DNA of 64,000 nucleotides from Granulicella sp. L56. Its GTDB lineage: Bacteria > Acidobacteriota > Terriglobia > Terriglobales > Acidobacteriaceae. This document shows positions 17,183-26,553 of this stretch, piece by piece. The position numbers were made by a program, and so were the translations under genes. Every line of letters starts with the position of its first letter. Position 1 is the first letter of the stretch. The notes below the pieces were generated by a model. It was not told the origin of the DNA. It made no database searches and saw only the letters and a program-made list of their open reading frames with translations. The stretch is from the NCBI RefSeq assembly GCF_009765835.1, contig NZ_LMUS01000006.1, positions 2,252,438 to 2,316,437 of the forward strand, in the 5' to 3' direction.

Positions 17183-18880
17183 TTACCGGATGTGAATGAC
17201 GTAGGTATAGATGAGTGCCAGGCAGCCGGCGAGGCTTGCCAGAAAGATGCTGTGCTTTAAGGTGAATCGAAAGAGCCTCGACTGATCGGGAACGGACAAC
17301 CCCGTGGCCGCGGCGGCGATGGCGATTGTCTGCAAGCTGATCATTTTGCCCATTACTCCGCCAACCGAGTTAGCAGCAGCCATCAGTACAGGATCAAGTC
17401 CGAGCCGTCCTGCTGTTACGACCTGCAGATTTCCGAACAGCGCATTGGCGGCAGTGTCTGAACCGGTAAGAAAGACTCCCAGCCAACCCAGCAGGGGACT
17501 GAAGAACGGAAACATCACACCGGAAGCGGCAAAGCTGAGTCCTAATGTTGCGGTTGCACCGCAGTAGTTCATCAGAAACCCGATAGCCAAAACGGCTGAG
17601 ATCGTCAAGATGGGGAGAAGGAGTTGGCGAGTCACTGCTATCAGCAGGCGCGCAAAGCGCAGGGGGCTTACTCTGAGACAGATCGCTGCCAAGAACGTCG
17701 CGACCATGCACGCTGTTCCGGCCGCGGAAAGCAGGTTCATGCTGAACATTGCATGATAGGGCGTGGGCGTTGCCGCGATGGGTGGCATCTTCCGTACGAC
17801 GTCATTCAGAAATGGCCATGGAAAAGAAAAACTTACGAGATTCAGCTTCGCCTGAATCGGCACCACTCCCCAAAGAAGAACGCATATGACAAGAAAGGCA
17901 TAGGGCATCCATGCATACAAAATTTTGCCCAGACTGTTTTTGGTCGAAAGATCTATCGGGGCGCTTATTTCTTCTGGTTCAGAGGCTCTATCGACCTTGA
18001 GTACTATTGGCTGATCTAAACAATTGCGTATGGAGGGGCCGGACTCCTGCCCTGTCGGGTGCCAGAAACGCAGATAGACAATAAGCGCAGCCAACGAGGA
18101 AAGTGCCGCAAGGATATCTGTAAGCTGCGGTCCCACATAGTTGGAAACTAGAAACTGAACGCCTGCAAAGACCGCTCCACACGTCAGGGCTGGCAGCCAG
18201 ATGCCGGACAGGGAGACAAAGCCTCCTGTCGCCATGATGATGTATGCGGGAATGATGAGAGAGATCGGCGCACATATTCGACCGACGGCTCCACTTAATT
18301 TTTCAAGTGAGAGGCCAGTTGTGCCTGCCAAGGTAATCACAGGAATTCCAATCGAGCCGAAAGCCACCGGCGCCGTGTTGGCAAGCAGGCAGATGGCAGA
18401 TGCGCTGAATGCGGAAAATCCCAACCCGACAAGCATGGTGGCAGCAATGGCGACAGGAGTTCCAAAGCCTGCGCCACCCTCGAGGAAAGCGCCAAAGGCA
18501 AATGCAATTAGGAGTGCCTGCAAACGGGGATCAGGAGTAAGTCTGCCGACGGAATCTCTGATGACCTCAAACTGTCCTGTCTCGACGGTCACGCGAAACA
18601 GGGCGATTGCCCAGAAGATGATCCATGAAATTGGAAATAGCCCGAAGGCTGCCCCGTATACCGCAGCGCTTGTAGCCAGGAGCGGAGGCATATGGTATCC
18701 CGCGATCGCAACAACGAGCGTAACAGCGAGTCCGGCAAGGCCAGCAATCCACGCCGCCTTCTTCATGATGCCCAATAAGATAAGCAGCGTGAAAATAGGA
18801 GCCGCCGCAATGATTGCGGAGAGGGCCAATCCATGGCCGAAGAGCGAATAAGTTTGATTCCAAATTACGATAACGGCCAT
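17183..18880 (-). CDS. lctP: L-lactate permease family transporter
   Basis: A 565-residue LctP/LldP family inner-membrane permease with 12 or more hydrophobic helices. Hallmarks in order: FGAFLEGGAGFGTPVAIAA at about 130-148, LLANTAPVAFGSIGIPVITLAG, and near the C-terminus GWLGVFLTGSDTAANALFG followed by AANSVGGVMGKMISLQTIA. The family moves L-lactate, D-lactate or glycolate with protons. No lactate dehydrogenase gene (lldD or lutABC type) adjoins it, so the physiological substrate could be another small hydroxyacid. It starts at ATG 18880. The 227 bp upstream (18881-19107) show no recognisable operator or hairpin. Confidence 0.92.
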   Translation of the reverse strand: MAVIVIWNQTYSLFGHGLALSAIIAAAPIFTLLILLGIMKKAAWIAGLAGLAVTLVVAIAGYHMPPLLATSAAVYGAAFGLFPISWIIFWAIALFRVTVETGQFEVIRDSVGRLTPDPRLQALLIAFAFGAFLEGGAGFGTPVAIAATMLVGLGFSAFSASAICLLANTAPVAFGSIGIPVITLAGTTGLSLEKLSGAVGRICAPISLIIPAYIIMATGGFVSLSGIWLPALTCGAVFAGVQFLVSNYVGPQLTDILAALSSLAALIVYLRFWHPTGQESGPSIRNCLDQPIVLKVDRASEPEEISAPIDLSTKNSLGKILYAWMPYAFLVICVLLWGVVPIQAKLNLVSFSFPWPFLNDVVRKMPPIAATPTPYHAMFSMNLLSAAGTACMVATFLAAICLRVSPLRFARLLIAVTRQLLLPILTISAVLAIGFLMNYCGATATLGLSFAASGVMFPFFSPLLGWLGVFLTGSDTAANALFGNLQVVTAGRLGLDPVLMAAANSVGGVMGKMISLQTIAIAAAATGLSVPDQSRLFRFTLKHSIFLASLAGCLALIYTYVIHIR

Positions 18881-19107
18881 CCCAATAAGCGAATTGGATC
18901 AACATGGAGAATTAGTGGCAAGTTGGGCCTGATGAATTGTCATCGCCGTCGTGGCTCAGGTGCAAAATCTAATACGGATGAGACTAGATAAAGGTCAAAC
19001 TATCGTCAATTGGAAAGCAAAAGATGCGGTATCGCAGAAGTGATCTATGCTGCTATGCCCAGTAGATGACGAACCGTCGCGTGCGCTGCAAGGCACAGGA
19101 TCTTTAA

Positions 19108-21216
19108 CTATGGGACCAGTGTGATCGGCGCCTGCCAGAACGCGCTCTTTTGTCCGGCAGGATTGAGCACCGTTACCTGACAGTTGTAGTCACCCGCAGG
19201 AAGATGACTCAGTCCGATGCTGAAACGGAGAGGCATTGTCTTTAAGGAGTTACTCATTGCGCTCGCCATTTCCATGGGCTGCGTCTCGAACACCTTGGTC
19301 TGTCCCTGATAAAAGCTCACAAACGCAATCAGCGGCTGTACCTCGGTCGCGCCCTGCTCATAGGCTTGCAGGTAGACATAGAGGTCGCGGCTCTTGCTAA
19401 ATACGCGGGTCACACTTGGAATCAGCTTCTGCCCATTCAGCACCAACGGATTGGCTGCCTCGTCTTTAGCTCGCTCTTTTGCTTTGGCCGCGTTGTAGAT
19501 CGCGTCCTTCAGATCGGCTTGCTGGCCACTCAATACGACTGAGCTGATCGCCACCCTTTTCTCTTCTTTGTTGAGATTAGGAATGACGAACGGAGTCTCG
19601 AAGGTTCCAATCCTTCCCGTCTCATCATCGCGCGCTAGGAATTTGATGGTGTACTTGCCCGGCAGCAGCGTGAAGCCAGTGTCATATTCCACTGGCCGTT
19701 TGGCCAACTCCGCCGCCGTCTCATCGCTGAGTTTGATGTTTACGTTGTCGCGCATGTTCTCGACGGTCATATTGCCGCCTAGCTCGTCCTTCACCTCGAG
19801 AAGAAAGTCGATGAGCGTATGCTCCGCACCGCGCTTCTTGGCCAGCGCCAGCTCCCTGCCAGGAATTTTCACCACGACCGGCACGAAATACTCCGCACGG
19901 TTGAACTGAAAGTAATTGACCTCCATCGCAATGGTCAGTTCCGTCACCGGATCGCCAAGCATCAGCGCATCTTCCAACTGTCGCTCTTTATCGGCGTCAT
20001 TGAACTTGGCGAAAACCTTGCCGGCATAGTAGCCCTGCCTGTAATCGAGGTTCGCGGCAAGCTCCGGATTCACTGAGATCTTGATATGCCGGAACCTCCC
20101 ATCCAGCGTCGCATTGCTCGTGTAATAGCCAAGGATGTAATAGCTTGTAATGTTCTGCTGCGCCTGAACGATACCCCGTGTCAGGTCGTTGTAGTCGAGC
20201 AGCGCCTTGCCGCCGGTGTCTCCGGCCAGCGCATAGAGGGTGTCCTGCGACTGCTGCATCCTCGTCGTCACCGCCAGCGCAGCCGTGCCCGTGTACATGG
20301 CTGCGTTGCCCGGTGACCCCTGTGTCGCATCTCCCAATGGAGCCTGAGCGACCAACCCGCGCGCGTCGATAGGCCAGAACGACACGCCCGAACGAATTGC
20401 GTCATCGATCGTCGCATGCAACTGCGCCTGGTTGTCGACGCCATGCAGCGTCATGCCGCTGGCGAAGTAGACCAGCACCTTCTTCTCGCTCAACCGCCCA
20501 AGCATCTTCGCTGCTGTCTGCAACGCGGAGAGCTGCCGGTCGGTATTGAACAAATTGAACTCGCCGCTATCCTGCCCGAACGCTGCGCCGGTATCAGAAG
20601 TGTCCGCATCGTCCGTGAGGTCTGCGCTCTGCTGGTTCTCGCCTACGATCAGCGTCTCCAGAATGCTCAACAGTCGACTGTGATCGTCGGTAAAGTCCTG
20701 CAGCACGTCCACGGAACTGCCGCCGTAGCGCATGATCGACACCAGGTCCGACGACGTCATCTGCGTCCGTATGAACTTCTGGGCAGCCTCCAGCGCGCGC
20801 AGCTTGTCGTCGGGCGGCATCGCGGTCAGATCGAAGTACAGCGCAATCAGCCGGCGGTCCTTGTAGCGCACATCGCCTGGCTTCTCGGTCGCGATCTGGG
20901 TTACGCCTAGCCGGTTGTACACCGTAATGTTCTCGGGCTTGGCCGGAGCAATGGGAGGAGCCGAAGGAAGCTTTTGATATTCGCAGAAGCTGATCTGCTG
21001 CGGCACGCCGTCCTCGGTCACGGTGAAGTCTTTCGCTGTCAGCCCGCTGAGCGACTTCCCTTGTTTGTCCTTGACGTTTACTGCTTCGACCACCAGCTTC
21101 GTGCTGACAGACATGGTGTATTCGCCATTGTCGCCAGCCGGCTGCGTATTCTGTCCCACCACCTGCGCTCTGGCAGTCAGCGTTCCAAGAAGCATCATTG
21201 TAAGCAGCCATCGCAT
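19108..21216 (-). CDS. VWA-domain protein, acidobacterial VWFA-related (TIGR03436-like)
   Basis: A 702-residue exported protein with a signal segment (LTMMLLGTLTARAQ). An N-terminal Ig-like part (residues about 35-85, LVVEAVNVKDKQGKSLSGLT) precedes a von Willebrand A-type domain beginning RRLIALYFDLTAMPPDD at about 121. The MIDAS first element is D-x-T rather than the full DxSxS, as is common in this acidobacterial family. A long beta-rich C-terminal half follows. The start ATG 21216 lies only 3 nt past the stop of the TonB receptor gene upstream on the same strand, with GAGG inside the receptor's last codons. The two are therefore almost certainly translated from one mRNA, which suggests that they work together at the envelope. 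Confidence 0.88.
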   Translation of the reverse strand: MRWLLTMMLLGTLTARAQVVGQNTQPAGDNGEYTMSVSTKLVVEAVNVKDKQGKSLSGLTAKDFTVTEDGVPQQISFCEYQKLPSAPPIAPAKPENITVYNRLGVTQIATEKPGDVRYKDRRLIALYFDLTAMPPDDKLRALEAAQKFIRTQMTSSDLVSIMRYGGSSVDVLQDFTDDHSRLLSILETLIVGENQQSADLTDDADTSDTGAAFGQDSGEFNLFNTDRQLSALQTAAKMLGRLSEKKVLVYFASGMTLHGVDNQAQLHATIDDAIRSGVSFWPIDARGLVAQAPLGDATQGSPGNAAMYTGTAALAVTTRMQQSQDTLYALAGDTGGKALLDYNDLTRGIVQAQQNITSYYILGYYTSNATLDGRFRHIKISVNPELAANLDYRQGYYAGKVFAKFNDADKERQLEDALMLGDPVTELTIAMEVNYFQFNRAEYFVPVVVKIPGRELALAKKRGAEHTLIDFLLEVKDELGGNMTVENMRDNVNIKLSDETAAELAKRPVEYDTGFTLLPGKYTIKFLARDDETGRIGTFETPFVIPNLNKEEKRVAISSVVLSGQQADLKDAIYNAAKAKERAKDEAANPLVLNGQKLIPSVTRVFSKSRDLYVYLQAYEQGATEVQPLIAFVSFYQGQTKVFETQPMEMASAMSNSLKTMPLRFSIGLSHLPAGDYNCQVTVLNPAGQKSAFWQAPITLVP

Positions 21217-21219
21217 ACT

Positions 21220-24200
21220 TTAGAACCTCAGGTGCAGAGAAGTCTGCAAGCTACGCATTTGCATTGCCGCTGCGGGCAATCCAAATTGCGTGCTGGTGAT
21301 GGAATTTTGCCAATTGGAATAGGTAACGTGGTTCAGAATATTCGTAGCGGCAATTTGCAGATCGAGATTCGTCTTAGACTTAAGACGGAAGGTGCGCACC
21401 ATCGCAGCATCCAAAGAAAACTGGCTCGGTCCTGTGATTGAATTTCGGCGCGCATCGCCCCATTGTCCCAGCGGAGGTGCCTTATAGGCCCCTGGATTTA
21501 GAAACAGTCCCGGGGGTGCGGCATAGAGCGACTCGCCGGTAACGCTCGGTCGAACGAAGGCCGAATATCCCGCCACCACGACGGAAGAATCGATTGGCGT
21601 TTGAGGCAGACCGCTGCCTGCGGTAATCTGCGTCTGCACGGTCCACTCCTTGTAGAGCCTCCCCCTCCATCCGGTCATCAACGACCCTCCGGCCATCCCC
21701 ATTCCTGTCGTATATTGCACCTGCACATTGAGCAGGTGGCGCTGGTCGAAGTTCGAGAGACCGCGCTCACCGCTCAGGTTGCGCCAGTCCTGCGCAATTG
21801 TGGCCGAGCTCTGCGTCTGAGTGTCTGTGGTTGAACTTTCAGTCGTGGTTCCCTGCCCACCCAGCGCGGAATCGTCATCGATCGACTTCGAGAAGGTGTA
21901 CAGCACCGACGCGGTAAAGCCGCTGTGCAGTCTTCGTCGCAACTGGATCTGCCCGGACTCACGCGTGGAGTTGCCCTGTGAAACAAGGTATTCGAAGCCT
22001 GTAGGACAGTTTGGACATGGGTTTGCCGCTCCTATCGGATTCGTGTTGGGCAGAAACTCCTGCACGCCGCGTGTCCCTTTGATGCCCAGATACGTCGCTA
22101 CCATTTGCAATGATCCCGGCAGATCGCGCTGCACCTTCAGGTTCCACGTATGAACATAGCCGACGCGAAAATTTGGATCCACACCGAAGGTTTGTGGTGT
22201 TGTCGTGGAACACGGTTCGAACCCATTCGCCAGTGTCAGTGGGCACGTTGCGCTGTTCTGCACTGTCAGACTTTTGGCAAGCGGTGCCTGCTGTGCCATC
22301 TGGATCGCGATGCTCTGATAGACCGAGGTGTCGTAGTTCATGCCATATCCCGCATTGACCACCATCGACGATCCAGGGATCGGCCGCCACGCAATCCCGA
22401 TTCTCGGTTGCACGCCGCTGCGGTCAGGACGCATCAGCGATGCCGGATACCTCTGTCCCGTCAGCTTGCCCACTGGATCGCTTGCCAGTACCGGTGCGAT
22501 TGCCGAAAATCCTGATGCCACATCCAGGTTGACCAATCGTCGCTTCAGCTCTGTCACCGGCGCACCGTACTCCCAGCGGGCACCGGCGTCGATCGTGAGT
22601 TGGGGAGTGACTCTCCAATCGTCGGTCAGGTAAGCGTCGTAGACCGATTGCCGCAGATATTTGTCCGGGTTGCCGAATCCGATGTTGCTCGCATCCGGAA
22701 TACCCAGCAGAAAATCTGCCAGGTCTGACCCGCTGTTCGCCGCGCCGCCTGCTGTCGCTGCGCCTGTAAAGCTGAAGGTGCCGCGCGGGTTTGCCTGCGA
22801 CAGGTAATTGAACTGCTGCCGCCGGAAGTCGAATCCCCCCGTGATGTTGTGAGGCGAATGGTTCCACTTCATGATGTAGGAGACACCGTTGGTCGCATTG
22901 CGGATGAACGAGCTCTGGCCATCGGTCAGCGCCGTCAGGCCTCCGGAAAAATTGAGTGTTGGCGGTCCCCAATACGTCGGTGTCTGATCGTTGCCCGTAA
23001 TGCCAGCCTGTCCCGAGATGTTCTCGCGATTCTGCCAGTAAGGTGTTAGCCGCGTGGACTGTCGACTGAATTGGTAGCCGAGATTCAAGCGCATGTGCGC
23101 GTTGAGGGTGTGCGCCCAGTTGATCTTGCTGCTCATCCCCAGGCCGTCCGTCGTGTCCAAAAAACCAAGCAGGTTGGTGGTGCTTTCGCGTGTGCTGGTT
23201 GCGGCAAAGGTGCCGGTAATCTGGTTGCTGCGTCCGATGGTTTTGCTTGCCGTTGCGATTAGCGCGTCTTTATGGGTGTCGGTGATGAGCGGGATTTGAT
23301 AGTTGTACTGTGAGCTTCCGGTAAAGTTCGGCAGCGGATAGAGGTTGAGCAGCGCTCGTGCCTGTGGGTTGATGGGGACTCTGTTTCCCGGATAGGGCTG
23401 TCCTGTCGTTGGATCGTAGATCACGACCGGCTGCCCCTGCGCATTCACTGCCTGGGAGAAGTCCCCATCCCGCTCCGCCAGGTTCGGCACCAGGCCCGCC
23501 GTAGTAACGGCAACACTGTCGCGTGTCCGCTGGTAGCCCACAAAGATATTGGGACCATTGCGCAGCAGGCCGGGTATCTTCAACGGTCCCTCCAGAGCAA
23601 ACCCGCCTGTAATCTGGCTGGTATCTGGCTTGGAGGTATCGATCCCTGTTGGCGACCACGACCGGGCATCGAAGACCGAGTTGTTGAGCCTCGTATTGAG
23701 GCTGAAGCTATACAGTGACCTGCCGCTGGCGGTATTTCCAAACCGCTGTGCTAGCGTGAACCGCGATGTGGCCGCGTTATTTACGCTGCCATTGATCAAC
23801 AATCCCTCCGCCGCGCGCTGCGCAACCTCGTCGGAAGGCGGCACAGGTTCGCCTTTCTGTTTGGGCGTTTCGCTTGTTCTCTTCGGCTCGCTTCGGGTTT
23901 GTGCCTCTGCGATGCCCGCGCTCAACACGGGCTTCAAGGCAGCTCTTATCTGCTCTAACGAGAGTAACTGCAATTCCGCCTTACCCATGGCAACGTTCGG
24001 TGCAATCGTCACCTCCTGCTTGACCTGCGTGTAGCCTGTCATTTCTACGTCGACTGTTGCCGGGCCATCAGACAGAGCAGGGAAGGAATAAAACCCTTGC
24101 AGATCTGTTATCGCAACGTTTTTTTTACTGCCTTGCGTGACCGTTACCGTCGCGCCCGGTACCGGTAGCCCTCCGGAGGTGACCAACCCGTGATACTCCG

Positions 24201-24285
24201 AGGCCATCGCCGCGCTCGATGCCGCCAGCATCCCAAGCATGCATAGTCCCAGACGTACCCGCTTCACAAGGCCCTGCGAAATCAA
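21220..24285 (-). CDS. TonB-dependent receptor, Oar-like, with carboxypeptidase-regulatory domain
   Basis: A 1021-residue outer-membrane receptor. The start is a TTG at 24285 backed by a strong GAGGAG five nt away. A signal peptide runs through LGMLAASSAAMA. Residues about 30-110 form the carboxypeptidase-regulatory-like beta-sandwich (GLVTSGGLPVPGATVTVTQG, then DLQGFYSFPALSDG). A plug-like region and a long beta-barrel end in RSLQTSLHLRF, a typical C-terminal aromatic strand. The plug is poorly conserved, and about 60 residues after the sandwich are charged linker. Substrate unknown; such Oar-like receptors in soil acidobacteria are thought to import glycans or export/anchor proteins. It is coupled to the downstream VWA gene (3 nt). 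Confidence 0.9.
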   Translation of the reverse strand: MISQGLVKRVRLGLCMLGMLAASSAAMASEYHGLVTSGGLPVPGATVTVTQGSKKNVAITDLQGFYSFPALSDGPATVDVEMTGYTQVKQEVTIAPNVAMGKAELQLLSLEQIRAALKPVLSAGIAEAQTRSEPKRTSETPKQKGEPVPPSDEVAQRAAEGLLINGSVNNAATSRFTLAQRFGNTASGRSLYSFSLNTRLNNSVFDARSWSPTGIDTSKPDTSQITGGFALEGPLKIPGLLRNGPNIFVGYQRTRDSVAVTTAGLVPNLAERDGDFSQAVNAQGQPVVIYDPTTGQPYPGNRVPINPQARALLNLYPLPNFTGSSQYNYQIPLITDTHKDALIATASKTIGRSNQITGTFAATSTRESTTNLLGFLDTTDGLGMSSKINWAHTLNAHMRLNLGYQFSRQSTRLTPYWQNRENISGQAGITGNDQTPTYWGPPTLNFSGGLTALTDGQSSFIRNATNGVSYIMKWNHSPHNITGGFDFRRQQFNYLSQANPRGTFSFTGAATAGGAANSGSDLADFLLGIPDASNIGFGNPDKYLRQSVYDAYLTDDWRVTPQLTIDAGARWEYGAPVTELKRRLVNLDVASGFSAIAPVLASDPVGKLTGQRYPASLMRPDRSGVQPRIGIAWRPIPGSSMVVNAGYGMNYDTSVYQSIAIQMAQQAPLAKSLTVQNSATCPLTLANGFEPCSTTTPQTFGVDPNFRVGYVHTWNLKVQRDLPGSLQMVATYLGIKGTRGVQEFLPNTNPIGAANPCPNCPTGFEYLVSQGNSTRESGQIQLRRRLHSGFTASVLYTFSKSIDDDSALGGQGTTTESSTTDTQTQSSATIAQDWRNLSGERGLSNFDQRHLLNVQVQYTTGMGMAGGSLMTGWRGRLYKEWTVQTQITAGSGLPQTPIDSSVVVAGYSAFVRPSVTGESLYAAPPGLFLNPGAYKAPPLGQWGDARRNSITGPSQFSLDAAMVRTFRLKSKTNLDLQIAATNILNHVTYSNWQNSITSTQFGLPAAAMQMRSLQTSLHLRF

Positions 24286-24334
24286 ATCAACTCCTCAAGC
24301 ATCAATTTCTCGACGGCATCGAATTGATGACAAT

Positions 24335-24375
24335 CATATCCAAAGAAGACCTAGAATGGGTCCAATTTGGATATG
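24335..24375. promoter_or_regulatory. Inverted repeat upstream of TonB receptor gene (candidate operator)
   Basis: A perfect 10-bp inverted repeat, CATATCCAAA at 24335-24344 and TTTGGATATG at 24366-24375, separated by 21 bp. Its centre is about 70 nt upstream of the receptor start at 24285 on the minus strand. The spacing places the half-sites about three helical turns apart, which would suit a protein dimer or a DNA loop. A transcript hairpin is the alternative. No regulator gene is adjacent. Confidence 0.35.
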
Positions 24376-24403
24376 TTTATCGTTTTTGCAAACAAGGCGT
24401 GCT

Positions 24404-25186
24404 CTAGTTTGCGGATGGCAATTTTTCCAAGTGATCGATGAGCAGCATCTCCACGGGCACCTTCTGTGGCTCCAGCTTCAGTCCCAATTGCTCCTGCACT
24501 GCCGTAAAGATCGATGGAAACAGAGAATCTGTTGCTCCGTCCGGCGCGAAGCTCAATTTAACATCGTAGTTGCCGGTGATCTCTGTCTTATCAGCAACTG
24601 GTCGTCCCAGCGGGTGGGCCAGCATCGCAGCTAAACTTTTCATGGAGATACTTGGGCTTCGTATTCCGTCCTGCAAGATATATCCGGTTGAAGAAACTTC
24701 CTTGCTCGTCGTGAGTTTCGATCCGCCCCTGGCAACGACCAAGGCATACCCTGGCAAGTTTTTCCATTCGCGATGGAACGTCAAATTGAATCGCTGGGCC
24801 AATAAGTGCTGTAAGGGAAGTCTCAACTGTTCATAGCTCAGAGGAGCGTCGCCCTCCGGCGCCGCTTCGACGTCGTATAGCTTCGAATCAAGCCAATCCA
24901 GCTTTTCCCCGGAGATTTGATCGTCGTTAATTCCAAAAGCCATCTCAATCAGAAGCTTCATTGAGGCGTTCCTTGCACTAAACCGTCTCTCTCCCGATGG
25001 GCTGATAGATGTATATCCTTGTTCGGCTGGAACTGGCCGCACGGATGCCACCTCGAACGACGGAGCAGCCACCGGCACTTGTGCCGAGATCGAAAGGGAC
25101 ACTCCGCTCCACAATGCGAAGGCCACGCAGCTGGCGGCTAACAGAAATCGATTCCGACTATTAGGCCCGTCCCATTCGGTCATCAC
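24404..25186 (-). CDS. TIGR03435-type 'soil-associated' exported protein
   Basis: A 260-residue protein of the TIGR03435 family, which is expanded in Acidobacteriota and of unknown function. It has an N-terminal membrane or signal segment (FLLAASCVAFALWSGVSLSISA). The family core begins FEVASVRPVP and continues through NASMKLLIEMAFGI, QHLLAQRFNLTFHREWKNL and PVADKTEITGNYDVKLSFAPDG. It closes with LGLKLEPQKVPVEMLLIDHLEKLPSAN, the usual C-terminus. GTG 25186 and ATG 25183 are both possible starts; AAGGAG lies upstream. It follows a longer paralogue after 33 nt, and the pair probably forms an operon. Confidence 0.85.
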   Translation of the reverse strand: MMTEWDGPNSRNRFLLAASCVAFALWSGVSLSISAQVPVAAPSFEVASVRPVPAEQGYTSISPSGERRFSARNASMKLLIEMAFGINDDQISGEKLDWLDSKLYDVEAAPEGDAPLSYEQLRLPLQHLLAQRFNLTFHREWKNLPGYALVVARGGSKLTTSKEVSSTGYILQDGIRSPSISMKSLAAMLAHPLGRPVADKTEITGNYDVKLSFAPDGATDSLFPSIFTAVQEQLGLKLEPQKVPVEMLLIDHLEKLPSAN

Positions 25187-25219
25187 CCGGAATCATTCTC
25201 CTTGAGATTGCCTGCGCTA

Positions 25220-26470
25220 CTAATTCGCTGAAGGCTTTTCTACATGATCGATAGCGATCACATCGACCGGCGTCTTTTCCGCGTCCAGCTTCAGTCCAAG
25301 CTGTTGCTGAATTGCCTCGAAGAGACCTGGCGAAGTATTAGCCTTATCTGTTTGCGTGGGCAGCGGCGGTGGATGTCCATTGAACTCCGAATCATCTGGG
25401 GTAAATGTGAACTGAAGATCAAACTTGCCCTTGATTCCAGTCTGATCGACTACAGGTCGATCCAGCACAAGCGTCTGTAGAAAGCTCGTAAAATCCTCCA
25501 GCGTTCCATTCCGCATCATCAGCAGCAGCCCATCGGGGCCGGGCCGGAAGCCGAGGCCAGGCAACGGCCCGGGGAGTTCAGTCGGCTTCAGCTTCTGCCC
25601 ATTCTTGCCAACCGTCAACACGTACGCCGAAAGCTCTCGTTTTTCTTGATGGAACGTCAGCTTGAACCGATCTGCCAGCAGTTTCTTCATCATGGTCCGC
25701 AACTGCTGGGGATTGGGAACACCCTCTTGCACCGGCACTGCGGCAATGTCATACCGGTCTTTGTCCATCCACTCCGGTGCGCCCACAATCTGTTTTGCCT
25801 GCACGTTGTAGGCAAACGAGATCAGATCGACGAGAGAGGAATTGCGCGTTGCAAAGTCGCGGCCTCTTACTGTGAGCCCCTGCATCTGCGATGCTCCGGA
25901 GTCGTTCGGCTTAATCGTCGCTACATCAAACGACGGATCTGCGTCTGCCGCCATCAGCTTCGGCGGTGGCGGCGGCGCTGGAATCTCCCATGCCGTCTCC
26001 CTGGTTGTGCGTACTAAATCGAGTTGCACGGGGGCGCTACCCTGCGTCCAGGATCCTGTGATCACGTTGCCATCTCCGCTCAGTGTTCCCTGGTAGCTAC
26101 CGCCGATCAGGTCGACCGAATACTTGAATGCAGAGCCGTCCAATGAAACCGAAGAGGCATTGATGGGCTGCGCTCCCTGGTCGATGCTGTACATCTTCGC
26201 GCTCCAGCCCTTATCTGCGCGGGCTATCTGGAGGATGATCCGCAGTGATCGCTGACCCACATTCAGTGTCCCTTGCCAGTTGCCGGCAATGTCTCCTCGG
26301 GCATGAACTTCTTTTGCCGGAACCGCGCCCGAAGCAGTTTGTCCAGAAGGAGTAGTCGCGGGTGTCTGGGCCCAACCCACAGGCGAACATAGTGCCACTG
26401 CCGCAAAGGTCATCGATCCCGCTACAACCAGAGAGACTCTCTTACGCCTGCATGCAATCCATTCGATCAT
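25220..26470 (-). CDS. TIGR03435-type protein with extra N-terminal beta domain
   Basis: A 416-residue exported protein (signal segment VSLVVAGSMTFAAVALC..GWAQ). Residues about 55-155 form a beta-rich domain (IAGNWQGTLNVGQRSLRIIL, then GGSYQGTLSGDGNVITGSW). That domain is often found in front of secreted acidobacterial hydrolases. From about 190 the protein has the same TIGR03435 core as its neighbour: FDVATIKPND, NSSLVDLISFAYNV, KKLLADRFKLTFHQEKREL, PVVDQTGIKGKFDLQFTFTPDD, ending VIAIDHVEKPSAN. The start at ATG 26470 is supported by AGAGGA six nt upstream; the frame extends 19 codons further without support. First gene of a probable two-gene unit. Confidence 0.86.
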   Translation of the reverse strand: MIEWIACRRKRVSLVVAGSMTFAAVALCSPVGWAQTPATTPSGQTASGAVPAKEVHARGDIAGNWQGTLNVGQRSLRIILQIARADKGWSAKMYSIDQGAQPINASSVSLDGSAFKYSVDLIGGSYQGTLSGDGNVITGSWTQGSAPVQLDLVRTTRETAWEIPAPPPPPKLMAADADPSFDVATIKPNDSGASQMQGLTVRGRDFATRNSSLVDLISFAYNVQAKQIVGAPEWMDKDRYDIAAVPVQEGVPNPQQLRTMMKKLLADRFKLTFHQEKRELSAYVLTVGKNGQKLKPTELPGPLPGLGFRPGPDGLLLMMRNGTLEDFTSFLQTLVLDRPVVDQTGIKGKFDLQFTFTPDDSEFNGHPPPLPTQTDKANTSPGLFEAIQQQLGLKLDAEKTPVDVIAIDHVEKPSAN

Positions 26471-26553
26471 CGCTGTCCTCTTCCTCAACACCGGAATATA
26501 TCCTTTGACATGAAGATTGACCAGCAATACGCCAAATAGCCATTGCTGCGCTT

